Below, one piece after another: positions 55,778 to 64,000 of a DNA stretch of 64,000 nucleotides (positions are counted from its first letter, which is position 1; each line of letters starts with the position of its first letter). The stretch comes from Bacillus sp. AFS006103 (GTDB lineage Bacteria; Bacillota; Bacilli; Bacillales; Cytobacillaceae), in NCBI GenBank assembly GCA_002559145.1, contig NTXX01000011.1:384123-448122 (forward strand), read 5' to 3'. A program made the position numbers and the translations under genes. Below the pieces are notes generated by a model. It saw nothing but the letters and a program-made list of their open reading frames with translations. It did not search any database and was not told the DNA's origin.

Positions 55778-57106
55778 ATGAATTTTTCTGCCAAACAGAT
55801 TGTCTTTATTAGTTTTATGTTATTTTCTATGTTTTTTGGAGCTGGCAACCTGATATTTCCACCATTTTTGGGACAGTCATCTGGTACGAATCTCTGGATA
55901 GCTCTTGCTGGTTTTATTGTTTCAGCAGTGGGACTGCCGATTTTAGGAGTAATAGCGGTGGCTAAGGCAGGAAGTTTTAATGAACTTAATCAACGGGTTC
56001 ATCCTCTTTTTGCATTGATTTTTCCATTTCTTATCTATATTGCGATTGGACCTGGACTAGCGATTCCTCGGGCAGGAAGTCTTGCATTTGAAATGGGTAT
56101 AGCACCGTTTTTACCAGAAAATTTGGTAGGCAGCCCCATTTCCTTGTTGTTATACAGCATCATCTTTTTTGGATTAGTTACATGGTTATGTATGTATCCT
56201 TCTAAGCTTATTGACCTTTTTGGGAAATTATTAACTCCGATCTTGCTTGCGCTTATCGCAATAATTTTTGTGAAAAGCTTAATGGATCCAATCGGTTCAT
56301 TCGCAGCACCAAAGGAAAACTATGGTTCAATTCCAGTCTTCCAAGGATTTTTAGATGGTTATCAAACAATGGATGCCTTAGCTGCTTTAGCATTTGGTAT
56401 TGTCATCGCCAATACATTAAAATCACAAGGGATAGTGGAATCCAAAAAGAGATCCTTATATATGATGTATGCTAGTTTAGGAGCAGGATTGCTACTAACC
56501 GTGATTTACCTAATCTTAGGTTATTTAGGGGCTGCGAGTTCGTCATTAGGCCAAACAGAAAACGGTGCACAAATATTATCCAATGTAATGACTCACTTGT
56601 TTGGTCAAAGCGGAACCTTCATTTTAGGTCTAGTTTTTACAATCGCCTGTTTTTGCGTTTCGATCGGTTTAGTTACTTCCTGCAGTCAATTTTTCGCAAA
56701 TGCGATTCCAAAAGTAAATTATAAAAAGTGGGTTATTATATTAGCGGTTCTTAGTACTGCTATTGCCAATTTAGGCTTAACACAAATTTTACAGATTTCT
56801 GTTCCAATTCTTGGCATGATCTATCCGTTAGCAATCGTGATTATCTTTTTAGGACTCATTGATGATTTAATTAAGAATTTCCGGCAGGTTTATATCTCAG
56901 TCATAAGCTTTGTGGCCCTATTTAGTATCATAGATACGATTAATAAAAGTTTCCTTGCCAGTAAGTGGAACGGGTTACTTGATATTTTTCCATTTTATAA
57001 AGAAGGACTTGGTTGGATTATTCCTGCCGTAATTGGATTAATAATAGGGTATCTTCTTGGGATAGTACGTGGGACTTCATCAGATAACAAAAACCTCAAG
57101 AGTTAA
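55778..57106 (+). CDS. brnQ: branched-chain amino acid permease (LIVCS family)
   Basis: A 442-residue transporter with about 12 helices. SMFFGAGNLIFPPFLG in helix 1, GPGLAIPRAGSLAFEMG, and DALAALAFGIVIANTL are characteristic of BrnQ/BraB, Na+- or H+-coupled importers of leucine, isoleucine and valine. RBS AAAAGGAGA before ATG. No T-box or other leader RNA is visible in the 100 bases upstream. Confidence 0.93.
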   Translation: MNFSAKQIVFISFMLFSMFFGAGNLIFPPFLGQSSGTNLWIALAGFIVSAVGLPILGVIAVAKAGSFNELNQRVHPLFALIFPFLIYIAIGPGLAIPRAGSLAFEMGIAPFLPENLVGSPISLLLYSIIFFGLVTWLCMYPSKLIDLFGKLLTPILLALIAIIFVKSLMDPIGSFAAPKENYGSIPVFQGFLDGYQTMDALAALAFGIVIANTLKSQGIVESKKRSLYMMYASLGAGLLLTVIYLILGYLGAASSSLGQTENGAQILSNVMTHLFGQSGTFILGLVFTIACFCVSIGLVTSCSQFFANAIPKVNYKKWVIILAVLSTAIANLGLTQILQISVPILGMIYPLAIVIIFLGLIDDLIKNFRQVYISVISFVALFSIIDTINKSFLASKWNGLLDIFPFYKEGLGWIIPAVIGLIIGYLLGIVRGTSSDNKNLKS

Positions 57107-57125
57107 TTAAAAGATAACTATGAAC

Positions 57126-57162
57126 ACAAAAAACACGGCTGATGTTCAACCGTGTTTTTTGT
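57126..57162. terminator. bidirectional terminator between brnQ and the ABM-like gene
   Basis: AAAAAACACGG (57128-57138) / CCGTGTTTTTT (57150-57160), an 11-bp stem. It overlaps the last codons of the minus-strand gene. Confidence 0.88.
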
Positions 57163-57481
57163 CTGTTTTCTTTTCACTAAGTGCCCGGTAGATTTGCGTA
57201 TACATACTGCCTTGAACAATATTTTGCAGGAAAAAGTCTCCGATCAGTTTTAGATATTCTTCATCTTCAAACATTTTTTTGTTTTGTAATTCCATTTCAG
57301 CTAACCCTTCATATTTGGTGAGGAGGGCATATGTATGGTCTTCACCGGAAACAGGAGTTAAGATTTCGACATTGTGATCATAATTTTCATTCCGGAACGT
57401 TTTAATTTCCTTTAAGTTTTCAATACCTTCTTTAAATTTATCCTGTTTAATTTCAAATGTCTGGTAAACAAAAATTGCCAT
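57146..57481 (-). CDS. antibiotic biosynthesis monooxygenase/NIPSNAP-like protein
   Basis: A 111-residue protein of the dimeric ferredoxin-like (alpha+beta) barrel kind: strand MAIFVYQTFE, a helix ending IENLKEIKTF, a strand HTYALLTKYEG, then a helix, with a Glu/Lys-rich C-terminus. Start ATG 57481 follows AGGGG. Members of this fold are small monooxygenases or stress proteins; the exact family is not certain. It converges on brnQ. Confidence 0.6.
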   Translation of the reverse strand: MAIFVYQTFEIKQDKFKEGIENLKEIKTFRNENYDHNVEILTPVSGEDHTYALLTKYEGLAEMELQNKKMFEDEEYLKLIGDFFLQNIVQGSMYTQIYRALSEKKTDKKHG

Positions 57482-57671
57482 TAGCAGCATCCCCTAAATA
57501 CATTTTACAAACGTAAAAGTAAATTTCCCTTAAATCAATAAATTTATTCTTCACCATCAAGTCTGTAATCCAACGTAGTAAATGGAAATATTTCATTCCG
57601 CTTAAAAATCTTTTGTGGAGAATAATATCAATGAATAGAAAAACCCAGATATGAAAGGATTAGGTGAATCA

Positions 57672-57920
57672 ATGTCGTCATACCAACCAGGACAAATCGT
57701 CTACATTATTATTCGGAATCCACATGCCCAAGATGTAGCCAATGTTCAACAAGCGGCAGTTGTACAAAATCCTGATAACCCGGAGCAACTTTCACTTTTT
57801 ATCTATGAAACCTATTATCCCTTAACGGAGGAAATAGCTGTCTATTCATCTATGGAGGAAGCAGAAGTTGCTTATCAAGATGCATTTGGTATATCAGAGA
57901 TGGAGGGTTATTATGGTTAA
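57672..57920 (+). CDS. splA: spore photoproduct lyase regulator SplA-like
   Basis: An 82-residue acidic protein that precedes splB and overlaps its start by eight bases, as in B. subtilis. The YQPGQIVYIIIRNPHAQDV opening and YYPLTEEIAVYSSMEEAEVAY end fit SplA, a TRAP-like negative regulator of splB. ATG 57672 follows AAAGGA; in-frame ATG 57651 lacks an RBS. Confidence 0.88.
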   Translation: MSSYQPGQIVYIIIRNPHAQDVANVQQAAVVQNPDNPEQLSLFIYETYYPLTEEIAVYSSMEEAEVAYQDAFGISEMEGYYG

Positions 57921-58941
57921 GCCCTTTGTTCCGCAGCTCGTTTATGTTGAGCCTAAGGCACTAGAATATCCACTTGGAAAAGAGCTAATCGATAAATTTG
58001 AAAATATGGGAATTGAAATTAGGGAAACCACTTCGCATAATCAGATTCGAAATTTACCTGGTGATAATGATTTTCAAAAGTACCGTACGGCAAAATCCAC
58101 CCTGGTGATTGGTGTAAGGAAAACATTAAAGTTTGATACATCTAAACCCTCTGCGGAATATGCCATCCCGTTTGTGACTGGCTGTATGGGGCATTGTCAT
58201 TATTGCTACTTACAGACAACAATGGGCAGTAAACCATATATTCGGACCTATGTGAACCTTGAAGATATATTTGAGGCTGCTGATAACTATATGAAAGAAC
58301 GTGCGCCTGAACCGACTAGGTTTGAAGCCTCATGTACATCTGATATCGTAGGTGTAGATCACCTCACCCATACGTTAAAAAAAGCGATTGAATTTTTTGG
58401 ACAATCCGAATACGGCAAGCTTCGTTTTGTAACCAAATTCGCCCATGTGGACCATTTGCTTGATGCTAAACATAATGGAAAAACCCGTTTTCGCTTTAGT
58501 GTCAATGACGATTATATTATCAAGAACTTTGAACCGGGAACATCTAGACTGCCCGAAAGAATAGAGGCAGCAGGCAAGGTGGCAGGAGCCGGTTTTCCGT
58601 TAGGATTCATTATTGCACCGATATACCTGCACGAGGGATGGAAGGAAGGATATAAAGAAATGTTAGAAAAGCTGGAGGCGGAACTTCCGGAGTCAGCTAA
58701 AAAGGATTTAACCTTTGAAATGATCCAGCATCGGTTTACAAAACCAGCGAAGCGTGTCATTCAAAAAAATTACCCGATGACAAAACTTGAATTAGATGAG
58801 ACCAAACGCAAATGGAAATGGGGACGCTACGGCATCGGAAAATTTGTTTATACAAATGAAGAGCAAGAAGATATAAAAGATACGCTTGGCAGATATATTA
58901 ACACGTATTTTCCTGAAGCTAAAATAGAATATTTCACATAG
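57913..58941 (+). CDS. splB: spore photoproduct lyase
   Basis: A 342-residue radical SAM enzyme that reverts the 5-thyminyl-5,6-dihydrothymine dimer formed by UV in spore DNA. The [4Fe-4S] cysteines C91, C95 and C98 lie in GCMGHCHYCYL and the catalytic Cys141 in FEASCTSDIVG, at the same numbers as in B. subtilis SplB. ATG 57913 follows GGAGG. Strong evidence for an endospore former. Confidence 0.96.
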   Translation: MVKPFVPQLVYVEPKALEYPLGKELIDKFENMGIEIRETTSHNQIRNLPGDNDFQKYRTAKSTLVIGVRKTLKFDTSKPSAEYAIPFVTGCMGHCHYCYLQTTMGSKPYIRTYVNLEDIFEAADNYMKERAPEPTRFEASCTSDIVGVDHLTHTLKKAIEFFGQSEYGKLRFVTKFAHVDHLLDAKHNGKTRFRFSVNDDYIIKNFEPGTSRLPERIEAAGKVAGAGFPLGFIIAPIYLHEGWKEGYKEMLEKLEAELPESAKKDLTFEMIQHRFTKPAKRVIQKNYPMTKLELDETKRKWKWGRYGIGKFVYTNEEQEDIKDTLGRYINTYFPEAKIEYFT

Positions 58942-58974
58942 AGAAAGAGGGATTCCTATGAATCCCTCCACATT

Positions 58975-60579
58975 TTATGATTCAGTTACATCTCGATTAA
59001 ACGATGTCACTTGTTGTTCGCCGCCCTCATTTATTTCACTATCTCGTTTTATACGACCTTTCCCAACAGCAAGAGCAACCAAGACTCCGACTGCAATAAA
59101 GATGAGACCTGTCAAGAAAACAGTAGAAAATGAATCGGACCAAGCAATTTGAATAGCATGAATCACGCTATTTTGAATGTCTTCAGGCATTTTTAAAAGG
59201 CCTGGATTAAGCAGCAAACTAAACAATGAATCTGTTTTTTCAGAAAGTACTGTTAGTGCTTGGTGAGCAATTGGATTTTCAGTATCATTCGCAGCAATCA
59301 CCATTTCACCTTTCAGTGTATGATTCATGATCGAGTTCAAAATGGTAATCCCAATCGTTCCGCCTATCGATCGGAAGAAGGTGGAGGCTGAGGTTACCGT
59401 TCCAAGCTGCGACTTGGGAAACTCATTTTGGATGGCAATCATTAAAGTCGGCATAACTAAGCCCATCCCTAAGCCGAGAACCACCATATAAGCATAGGCA
59501 GTAAATTCGTTTGAATTGATGCCCATGGTACTCATTAAAAAGAAACCTAATGCGGCAAGCAGCATGCCCGCGGTTAATACTGAACGGAAGCTAAATCTTA
59601 ATAATAACTGCCCGCCAACAACACTTGCAGCGATCATAGCAATCATCATTGGTGTCATCGTAGAACCAGCTTGAGTTGGTGAAACTCCTAGAATACCTTG
59701 CATGTACATCGGTACGAACATTATTGCACCAAACATACCGAGTCCAAGTAAAAAACCTAACCCATTCATCGTGGCGAAAATACGATTTTTAAATAAAGAA
59801 AGATCCAAAATCGGTTCTACTGCTTTTCGCTCGATCCATCCGAATACAATCAGTAGTAAAATAGAACCACCGAATATTAGGAAGGATGTAGCTGAGGCCC
59901 ACTCAAATTTATCCCCGCCAAATGTTAATCCGAGTAACAATAATACAATGGCAGGTATTAATGTAATAATCCCTAAATAGTCGATATTTACTTTGCCCTG
60001 ATTTGCAACCGACTCGTTCTTTAATCCCATAAAAATTAGAATCGCGGAAAGTAAGCCAAAAGGAACGTTAATTAGGAAAATCCAGTGCCAGCTAATACTA
60101 TCGACAATAATTCCACCTAAGAAAGGGCCGATGACTGAACTTAATCCAAAGAGACCGCCAAAAATTCCTTGCCACTTCGCTCGTTGCTCAGCTGTAAAGA
60201 TATCCCCAATAATTGTTTGCGATAGGGGCATAATCATCCCGCCGCCAATCCCTTGAAGACCTCTATAGATCACAAGCTGTTCCATTGATGTTGCAGTGGC
60301 ACACAGTCCGGAACCAATAATAAAGATGATTGTTCCAAGTAAATAGAGGAACCGTCTGCCATATAGGTCAGATAATTTCCCGACAATCGGGACGACCGTT
60401 GTTGATGTAATCATATAGGCTGTTGTAACCCAAGCAAAAATGGTAAAGCCGTTTAACTCTGAAATAATCGTTGGCATGGCCGTTCCAACGATCGTTTGTT
60501 CTAATGCGCTGAAAAACATACCGATAATGAGGCCGGTTATGATTAATTTTGTATTAATGCGTTTTTCTTCTATCACCAT
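58975..60579 (-). CDS. DHA2-family (14-TMS) multidrug efflux MFS transporter
   Basis: A 534-residue transporter with 14 predicted helices. It shows ALEQTIVGTAMPTI (helix 1 motif D1), GKLSDLYGRRFLY (motif A), RGLQGIGGGMI (motif B) and GPFLGGIIVDSISWHWIF (motif C), the EmrB/QacA set. Typical substrates are lipophilic cations or other drugs. It is followed, on the minus strand upstream side, by a TetR gene and a divergent RND pump, making a drug-resistance cluster. Confidence 0.93.
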   Translation of the reverse strand: MVIEEKRINTKLIITGLIIGMFFSALEQTIVGTAMPTIISELNGFTIFAWVTTAYMITSTTVVPIVGKLSDLYGRRFLYLLGTIIFIIGSGLCATATSMEQLVIYRGLQGIGGGMIMPLSQTIIGDIFTAEQRAKWQGIFGGLFGLSSVIGPFLGGIIVDSISWHWIFLINVPFGLLSAILIFMGLKNESVANQGKVNIDYLGIITLIPAIVLLLLGLTFGGDKFEWASATSFLIFGGSILLLIVFGWIERKAVEPILDLSLFKNRIFATMNGLGFLLGLGMFGAIMFVPMYMQGILGVSPTQAGSTMTPMMIAMIAASVVGGQLLLRFSFRSVLTAGMLLAALGFFLMSTMGINSNEFTAYAYMVVLGLGMGLVMPTLMIAIQNEFPKSQLGTVTSASTFFRSIGGTIGITILNSIMNHTLKGEMVIAANDTENPIAHQALTVLSEKTDSLFSLLLNPGLLKMPEDIQNSVIHAIQIAWSDSFSTVFLTGLIFIAVGVLVALAVGKGRIKRDSEINEGGEQQVTSFNRDVTES

Positions 60580-60637
60580 ATTTATATCTCCTATCTAGAT
60601 GTTTGTAAAATCGAATCTGTCATAAAATATACAATAA

Positions 60638-60653
60638 AACTGGCCGGTCAGTC
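60638..60653. promoter_or_regulatory. near-palindrome upstream of the DHA2 exporter gene
   Basis: CTGGCCGGTCAG (60640-60651) is a near-perfect inverted repeat next to TCAGTCA, about 60 bases before the exporter start, and shares GGTCA half-sites with the two operators at 61608 and 61640. Confidence 0.45.
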
Positions 60654-60691
60654 AATCGATTTTATAGTTAAGGATATTTTTAACATATCCT

Positions 60692-61552
60692 CTATATTTC
60701 AAGTCCATAAAAAGCAGTTATTTCCTCCATGTATTTTTCAAGTGGAGAAATTCCTTTGAAATTTGATAGCATCCCTTTAATGACTGGGAGACGGGGGTTC
60801 TGTTTGTTCATTTCCTCTTCAAGGACATCAAGTGAGATTTCTAACGGTTCTCTATTTTCCATCTGATTGATTTCATTTCTCAATTTTTGGACGGAAGTAT
60901 GGATATCAGCTGGTTCAGAAAAAAGTTTGGAGTTTTTTATTATTTTCCCAAGCTTTTGCTCAGTTAAGAAAGGTTCTTCGTTGGTCATTTCTTTGGTGAT
61001 ACTATCCATCCTTTTCATTAAAAAGTGGGATAGTTTTTCAATTTCAAACTCAGCTGGTTCAAGAATCAATAATCCTACATACGACTGAAACAAACCTTCA
61101 AGAATCAAGGCTAAATCAATTGAAAAAGGCTCAACTTTCTGACCATAAATTGATACTAATCCTTTACGGTATAATAAATGTGATTCAAAGCGCTTTTTAA
61201 AGAAAAGTTTTTTGATATTTTCATTCCTTGGGATCGCCTGCTCTTTGGAGAGCATAATCATAAATTCTTTATGACCAATAAAGGTTTTGAAAAAAGCAGT
61301 GATTTGCTTAATGAATTTTTCACGAGGGGATAAATCTTGATTTTCAAAAACTAATCGGCTTGCTTCAATCGTTTCAAAAATATATTCCAGAATTGAGAGT
61401 AATAATTCATCCTTTGACTTAAAATGTAAGTAGAAAGCTCCTTTAGAAATATTACTTTCAGTAGCAATTTCTTGAATAGACGTGGAGGAAAAACCTTTCT
61501 GAGCAAAAAGCTTCATCCCTGATTTGATAATTACTTTCTCCTTTTCTGTCAA
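60692..61552 (-). CDS. TetR-family regulator with extended C-terminus
   Basis: A 286-residue TetR protein, longer than the usual about 200. The DNA-binding domain is residues about 1-50 (STSIQEIATESNISKGAFYLHF). After the ligand domain a charged helical tail (about 195-286) is added, reminiscent of YerO/FadR-like long TetR proteins. TTG 61552 follows GGAGGG. It is divergent from the RND pump and upstream of the DHA2 exporter and probably represses both; operators are seen in both promoter regions. Confidence 0.88.
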   Translation of the reverse strand: MTEKEKVIIKSGMKLFAQKGFSSTSIQEIATESNISKGAFYLHFKSKDELLLSILEYIFETIEASRLVFENQDLSPREKFIKQITAFFKTFIGHKEFMIMLSKEQAIPRNENIKKLFFKKRFESHLLYRKGLVSIYGQKVEPFSIDLALILEGLFQSYVGLLILEPAEFEIEKLSHFLMKRMDSITKEMTNEEPFLTEQKLGKIIKNSKLFSEPADIHTSVQKLRNEINQMENREPLEISLDVLEEEMNKQNPRLPVIKGMLSNFKGISPLEKYMEEITAFYGLEI

Positions 61553-61607
61553 AATAAACCCTCCATTAATAGATATTACTTGGTTGAAATGTGTAATTGT
61601 TGACGAA

Positions 61608-61653
61608 TGACCAAATGGTCAGTATGATTGAAATTGTTGTGACCGCTTAGTCA
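61608..61653. promoter_or_regulatory. pair of TetR-type operators between regulator and RND pump
   Basis: TGACCAAATGGTCA (61608-61621) and TGACCGCTTAGTCA (61640-61653) share the 14-base form TGACCNNNTNGTCA, centres 32 bases apart. The first is an almost perfect palindrome. Confidence 0.72.
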
Positions 61654-61705
61654 ATCCTATTTGAATCTGAACAAAATGTCAACATGGTATAAGAAGGAGA
61701 TAAAA

Positions 61706-64000
61706 ATGAAGAAAATCATTCAATTTTCATTGAAAAATAAGTTTGCTGTATGGCTGTTAACTATTATTATTACAATTGCTGGATTGTATTCCGGGATGAA
61801 CATGAAGCTAGAAACGATTCCAAATAGCAATACTCCGCTTGTTACAGTCATGGCTGTATATCCGGGTGCCACACCTGAACAAGTAGCGGAGAGTGTTACT
61901 ATACCAATTGAAAAAAGAGTTGAGAATTTAGACGGGGTTTCGGTTGTAAGTTCCTCATCGTTTCAAAACGCTTCATCCATCCAAATTGAGTATGATTTTG
62001 ATAAAGATATGGAGAAAGCACAAAACGAAGTTAAAGAGGCATTAAGCAATCTTGAACTGCCTGATGGTGTAGAGGAACCCAAAGTTTCCCGTATGAGTTT
62101 CTCTGCTATTCCGATTATGTCTTTAAGTATTACCAATAAAGATCAGTCATTAGCTGAATTAACAAAAACAGCAGAAGATGAAATTGTCCCGGAACTTGAA
62201 GGGATAGAAGGGGTACAAACCGTCCAAATATCTGGACAGCAAGTCGATGAAGTCCAATTGAAATTTAATGAAACAAAGCTGAAGGAAAATGGTTTAACAG
62301 AAGATACAGTTAAAAATTTAATCAAGGCGTCCGATGTAACATTTCCTTTAGGGTTATATACATTTAAAGATACGCAAAAGTCAGTGATCATCGATGGAAA
62401 TGTGACAACAATCGAGGATTTAAAAGCGATTAAAATACCTGTCATTCCTCCTACAAACGGTCAGCAAGGAATGACGGGTGGCCAGCCAAGCCCCGGACAA
62501 CAAATAGGTATGACAACCGGCCAAGTTAGCCAAGGCAATCAATCATCGCAGGGTTTGAATGGGATTCCAACGGTTGAACTAAAAGATATTGCAACCATTA
62601 AAGTAGTAGGAAAAGCCGAATCGATTTCCAGAACGAATGGTAAAGAGTCGATTGGTGTTCAAGTTACTAGTGCACAAGATGCAAATACAGTGGATGTGGT
62701 TAATGCAGTAAAAGAAAAACTAAGCGGTTTTGAAACGAAAATCGAAGGGTTAAAAGTAACAACAATTTTTGATCAAGGAAAGCCGATTGAAGAGTCCGTT
62801 TCAACGATGCTGAATAAAGCAATTTTTGGTGCAATTTTCGCAATGATTATCATTTTGATCTTCTTACGAAATTTCCGGACAACGATCATTTCAGTAATCT
62901 CCATTCCTTTATCCATATTAATCGCGATATTACTTCTTAAACAAATGGATATCACACTAAATATGATGACCCTCGGGGCGATGACAGTTGCGATTGGTCG
63001 GGTTATTGATGATTCGATTGTGGTCATTGAAAATATTTTTAGAAGAATGTCTATAAAGAATGAAACATTATCAGGTAAAGAATTAATTGTGGCAGCAACT
63101 AGAGAAATGTTTATGCCGATTTTTTCTTCAACCATTGTCACTATTGCTGTTTTTCTGCCATTAGGATTAGTAAAAGGCCCCGTTGGGGAGATGTTCTTAC
63201 CATTTGCATTAACCATCGTCTTCGCCTTAATGGCGTCTCTGTTAGTTGCGATTACGATTGTTCCGATGATGGCTCATTCCTTATTTAAAAAGGGGATATC
63301 GTCGAAACAGGTGCATGTTGAGAGCAAACCAGGTAAATTAGCTTCAGGTTATAAAAAGGTCCTAAATTGGTCATTGAACCATAAAATCCTTACTTTTGGG
63401 TTAGCGATTCTACTATTAATAGGCAGCTTGTTCCTTGTACCGATCATTGGGGTCAGTTTCCTGCCTTCCGATGAGCAGAAAATGGTAGTTGCCACCTACA
63501 AACCGGCACCCGGTCAAACACTGGATGAAGTCGAGCGAATTGCAACCGATGCAGAAAAATTTTTAGAAGAAAGAGCAGGAGTTAAGACCATACAGTTTTC
63601 TGTGGGCGGAGAGAATCCAATGAATCCGGGTCAAAGTACTTCAGCGATGTTCTTTGTTGAATATGATAAAGATACGGCAAATTTTTCAAAAGAAACGGAA
63701 AATGTGATCAATGACTTGAAAAAAAGAAAAGATAAAGGGGAATGGGCAAGCCAGGATTTCTCTGGTATGGGTTCATCCAATGCTCTAACGTTTAATGTTT
63801 ATGGCGACAATATGGATGATATTGAACCCGTCATTAACAAGATAGCAGAAATCTTCAATCGAAACGAATCGCTTCGAAATGTGAAAACGAGTATCTCAGA
63901 TACGTATGAAGAATACACATTAGTCGCAGACCAGGAAAAATTAAGTCAATTAGGTGTTACTGCTGCACAAATTGGGATGGGATTAGCAGGAAATGGCCAA
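61706..64000 (+). CDS. swrC: RND efflux pump (SwrC/AcrB-like), C-terminus beyond the window
   Basis: 765 codons are in the window and the frame stays open to base 64000. The N-terminal helix (IIQFSLKNKFAVWLLTI) is followed by the porter region with TPEQVAESVTIPIEKRVENLDGV, an unusual Gly/Gln-rich insert near residues 252-285, then helices 2-6 containing the proton-relay region AIGRVIDDSIVVIENIFRRM (conserved Asp-Asp). Gram-positive relatives are SwrC (YerP), exporting surfactin-type lipopeptides and acriflavine. ATG 61706 follows AAGGAGA. The TetR gene upstream and two operators support inducible control. Confidence 0.94.
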   Translation, partial: MKKIIQFSLKNKFAVWLLTIIITIAGLYSGMNMKLETIPNSNTPLVTVMAVYPGATPEQVAESVTIPIEKRVENLDGVSVVSSSSFQNASSIQIEYDFDKDMEKAQNEVKEALSNLELPDGVEEPKVSRMSFSAIPIMSLSITNKDQSLAELTKTAEDEIVPELEGIEGVQTVQISGQQVDEVQLKFNETKLKENGLTEDTVKNLIKASDVTFPLGLYTFKDTQKSVIIDGNVTTIEDLKAIKIPVIPPTNGQQGMTGGQPSPGQQIGMTTGQVSQGNQSSQGLNGIPTVELKDIATIKVVGKAESISRTNGKESIGVQVTSAQDANTVDVVNAVKEKLSGFETKIEGLKVTTIFDQGKPIEESVSTMLNKAIFGAIFAMIIILIFLRNFRTTIISVISIPLSILIAILLLKQMDITLNMMTLGAMTVAIGRVIDDSIVVIENIFRRMSIKNETLSGKELIVAATREMFMPIFSSTIVTIAVFLPLGLVKGPVGEMFLPFALTIVFALMASLLVAITIVPMMAHSLFKKGISSKQVHVESKPGKLASGYKKVLNWSLNHKILTFGLAILLLIGSLFLVPIIGVSFLPSDEQKMVVATYKPAPGQTLDEVERIATDAEKFLEERAGVKTIQFSVGGENPMNPGQSTSAMFFVEYDKDTANFSKETENVINDLKKRKDKGEWASQDFSGMGSSNALTFNVYGDNMDDIEPVINKIAEIFNRNESLRNVKTSISDTYEEYTLVADQEKLSQLGVTAAQIGMGLAGNGQ

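Overview
The window is low-GC, densely coded DNA with strong Bacillus-type ribosome binding sites, frequent GTG and TTG starts, and spore genes (Sda-like checkpoint protein, SplA/SplB spore photoproduct repair). Together with an aa3-600 menaquinol oxidase, a leucine catabolic operon and CitM/CitST-like genes, this points to an endospore-forming Bacillaceae chromosome (Bacillus or Neobacillus type). No rRNA, tRNA, CRISPR array or insertion sequence was recognised.

Regions. (1) 1-5135: distal end of a leucine/acyl-CoA catabolic operon (biotin carboxylase end, biotinyl carrier, HMG-CoA lyase, enoyl-CoA hydratase, carboxyltransferase) followed by both subunits of a 3-oxoacid CoA-transferase, so leucine carbon can be taken to acetoacetate and acetyl-CoA. 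(2) 5496-9290: qoxABCD quinol oxidase with an Fnr-type palindrome upstream. (3) 9339-12244: small membrane protein with a striking tandem repeat in its promoter, an RraA-family protein, a phasin-like helical protein, Sda, and a small unknown protein. (4) 12428-20190: a four-gene translationally coupled operon read here as a Wadjet (JetD-JetA-JetB-JetC) SMC-nuclease plasmid defence system, followed by a phage-type helicase loader/inhibitor gene. (5) 20774-27127: GltC-like regulator divergent from NADP-type glutamate dehydrogenase, then a TetR regulator divergent from a 1027-residue MMPL transporter. (6) 27365-31658: an unrecognised protein, a lone long-type threonine synthase, 3-methyladenine DNA glycosylase, and a two-gene fragment of a catechol meta-cleavage pathway. 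(7) 31831-37553: glgD-glgA, a small orphan ORF, an ftsZ outside any dcw context, a DUF2935 protein and a small unknown. (8) 37640-39420: glycine riboswitch with an intrinsic terminator, controlling a CycA-type permease. (9) 40136-46000: HMGL-like aldolase, CitS/CitT-type two-component system, CitM-type citrate transporter with a perfect cre box, AEC transporter. (10) 46139-49579: an unusual two-domain class I isoprenoid enzyme, an HTH-repeat/J-domain protein and a 52-bp tandem repeat array. (11) 49699-57481: SGNH esterase, tryptophan-to-anthranilate genes (RidA-like, KynU, KynA) with a cre box, secreted L,D-transpeptidase, Eis-like acetyltransferase, BrnQ. (12) 57672-64000: splAB, a DHA2 drug exporter, a TetR regulator and a divergent RND pump cut off by the window end.

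Most exciting content: the Wadjet operon, whose SMC subunit has non-canonical Walker A and Walker B residues; the stand-alone ftsZ; the two-domain isoprenoid enzyme; the HTH/J-domain protein with the adjacent repeat array; and the riboswitch-controlled permease. All family assignments are by reading the sequence; no database search was run.
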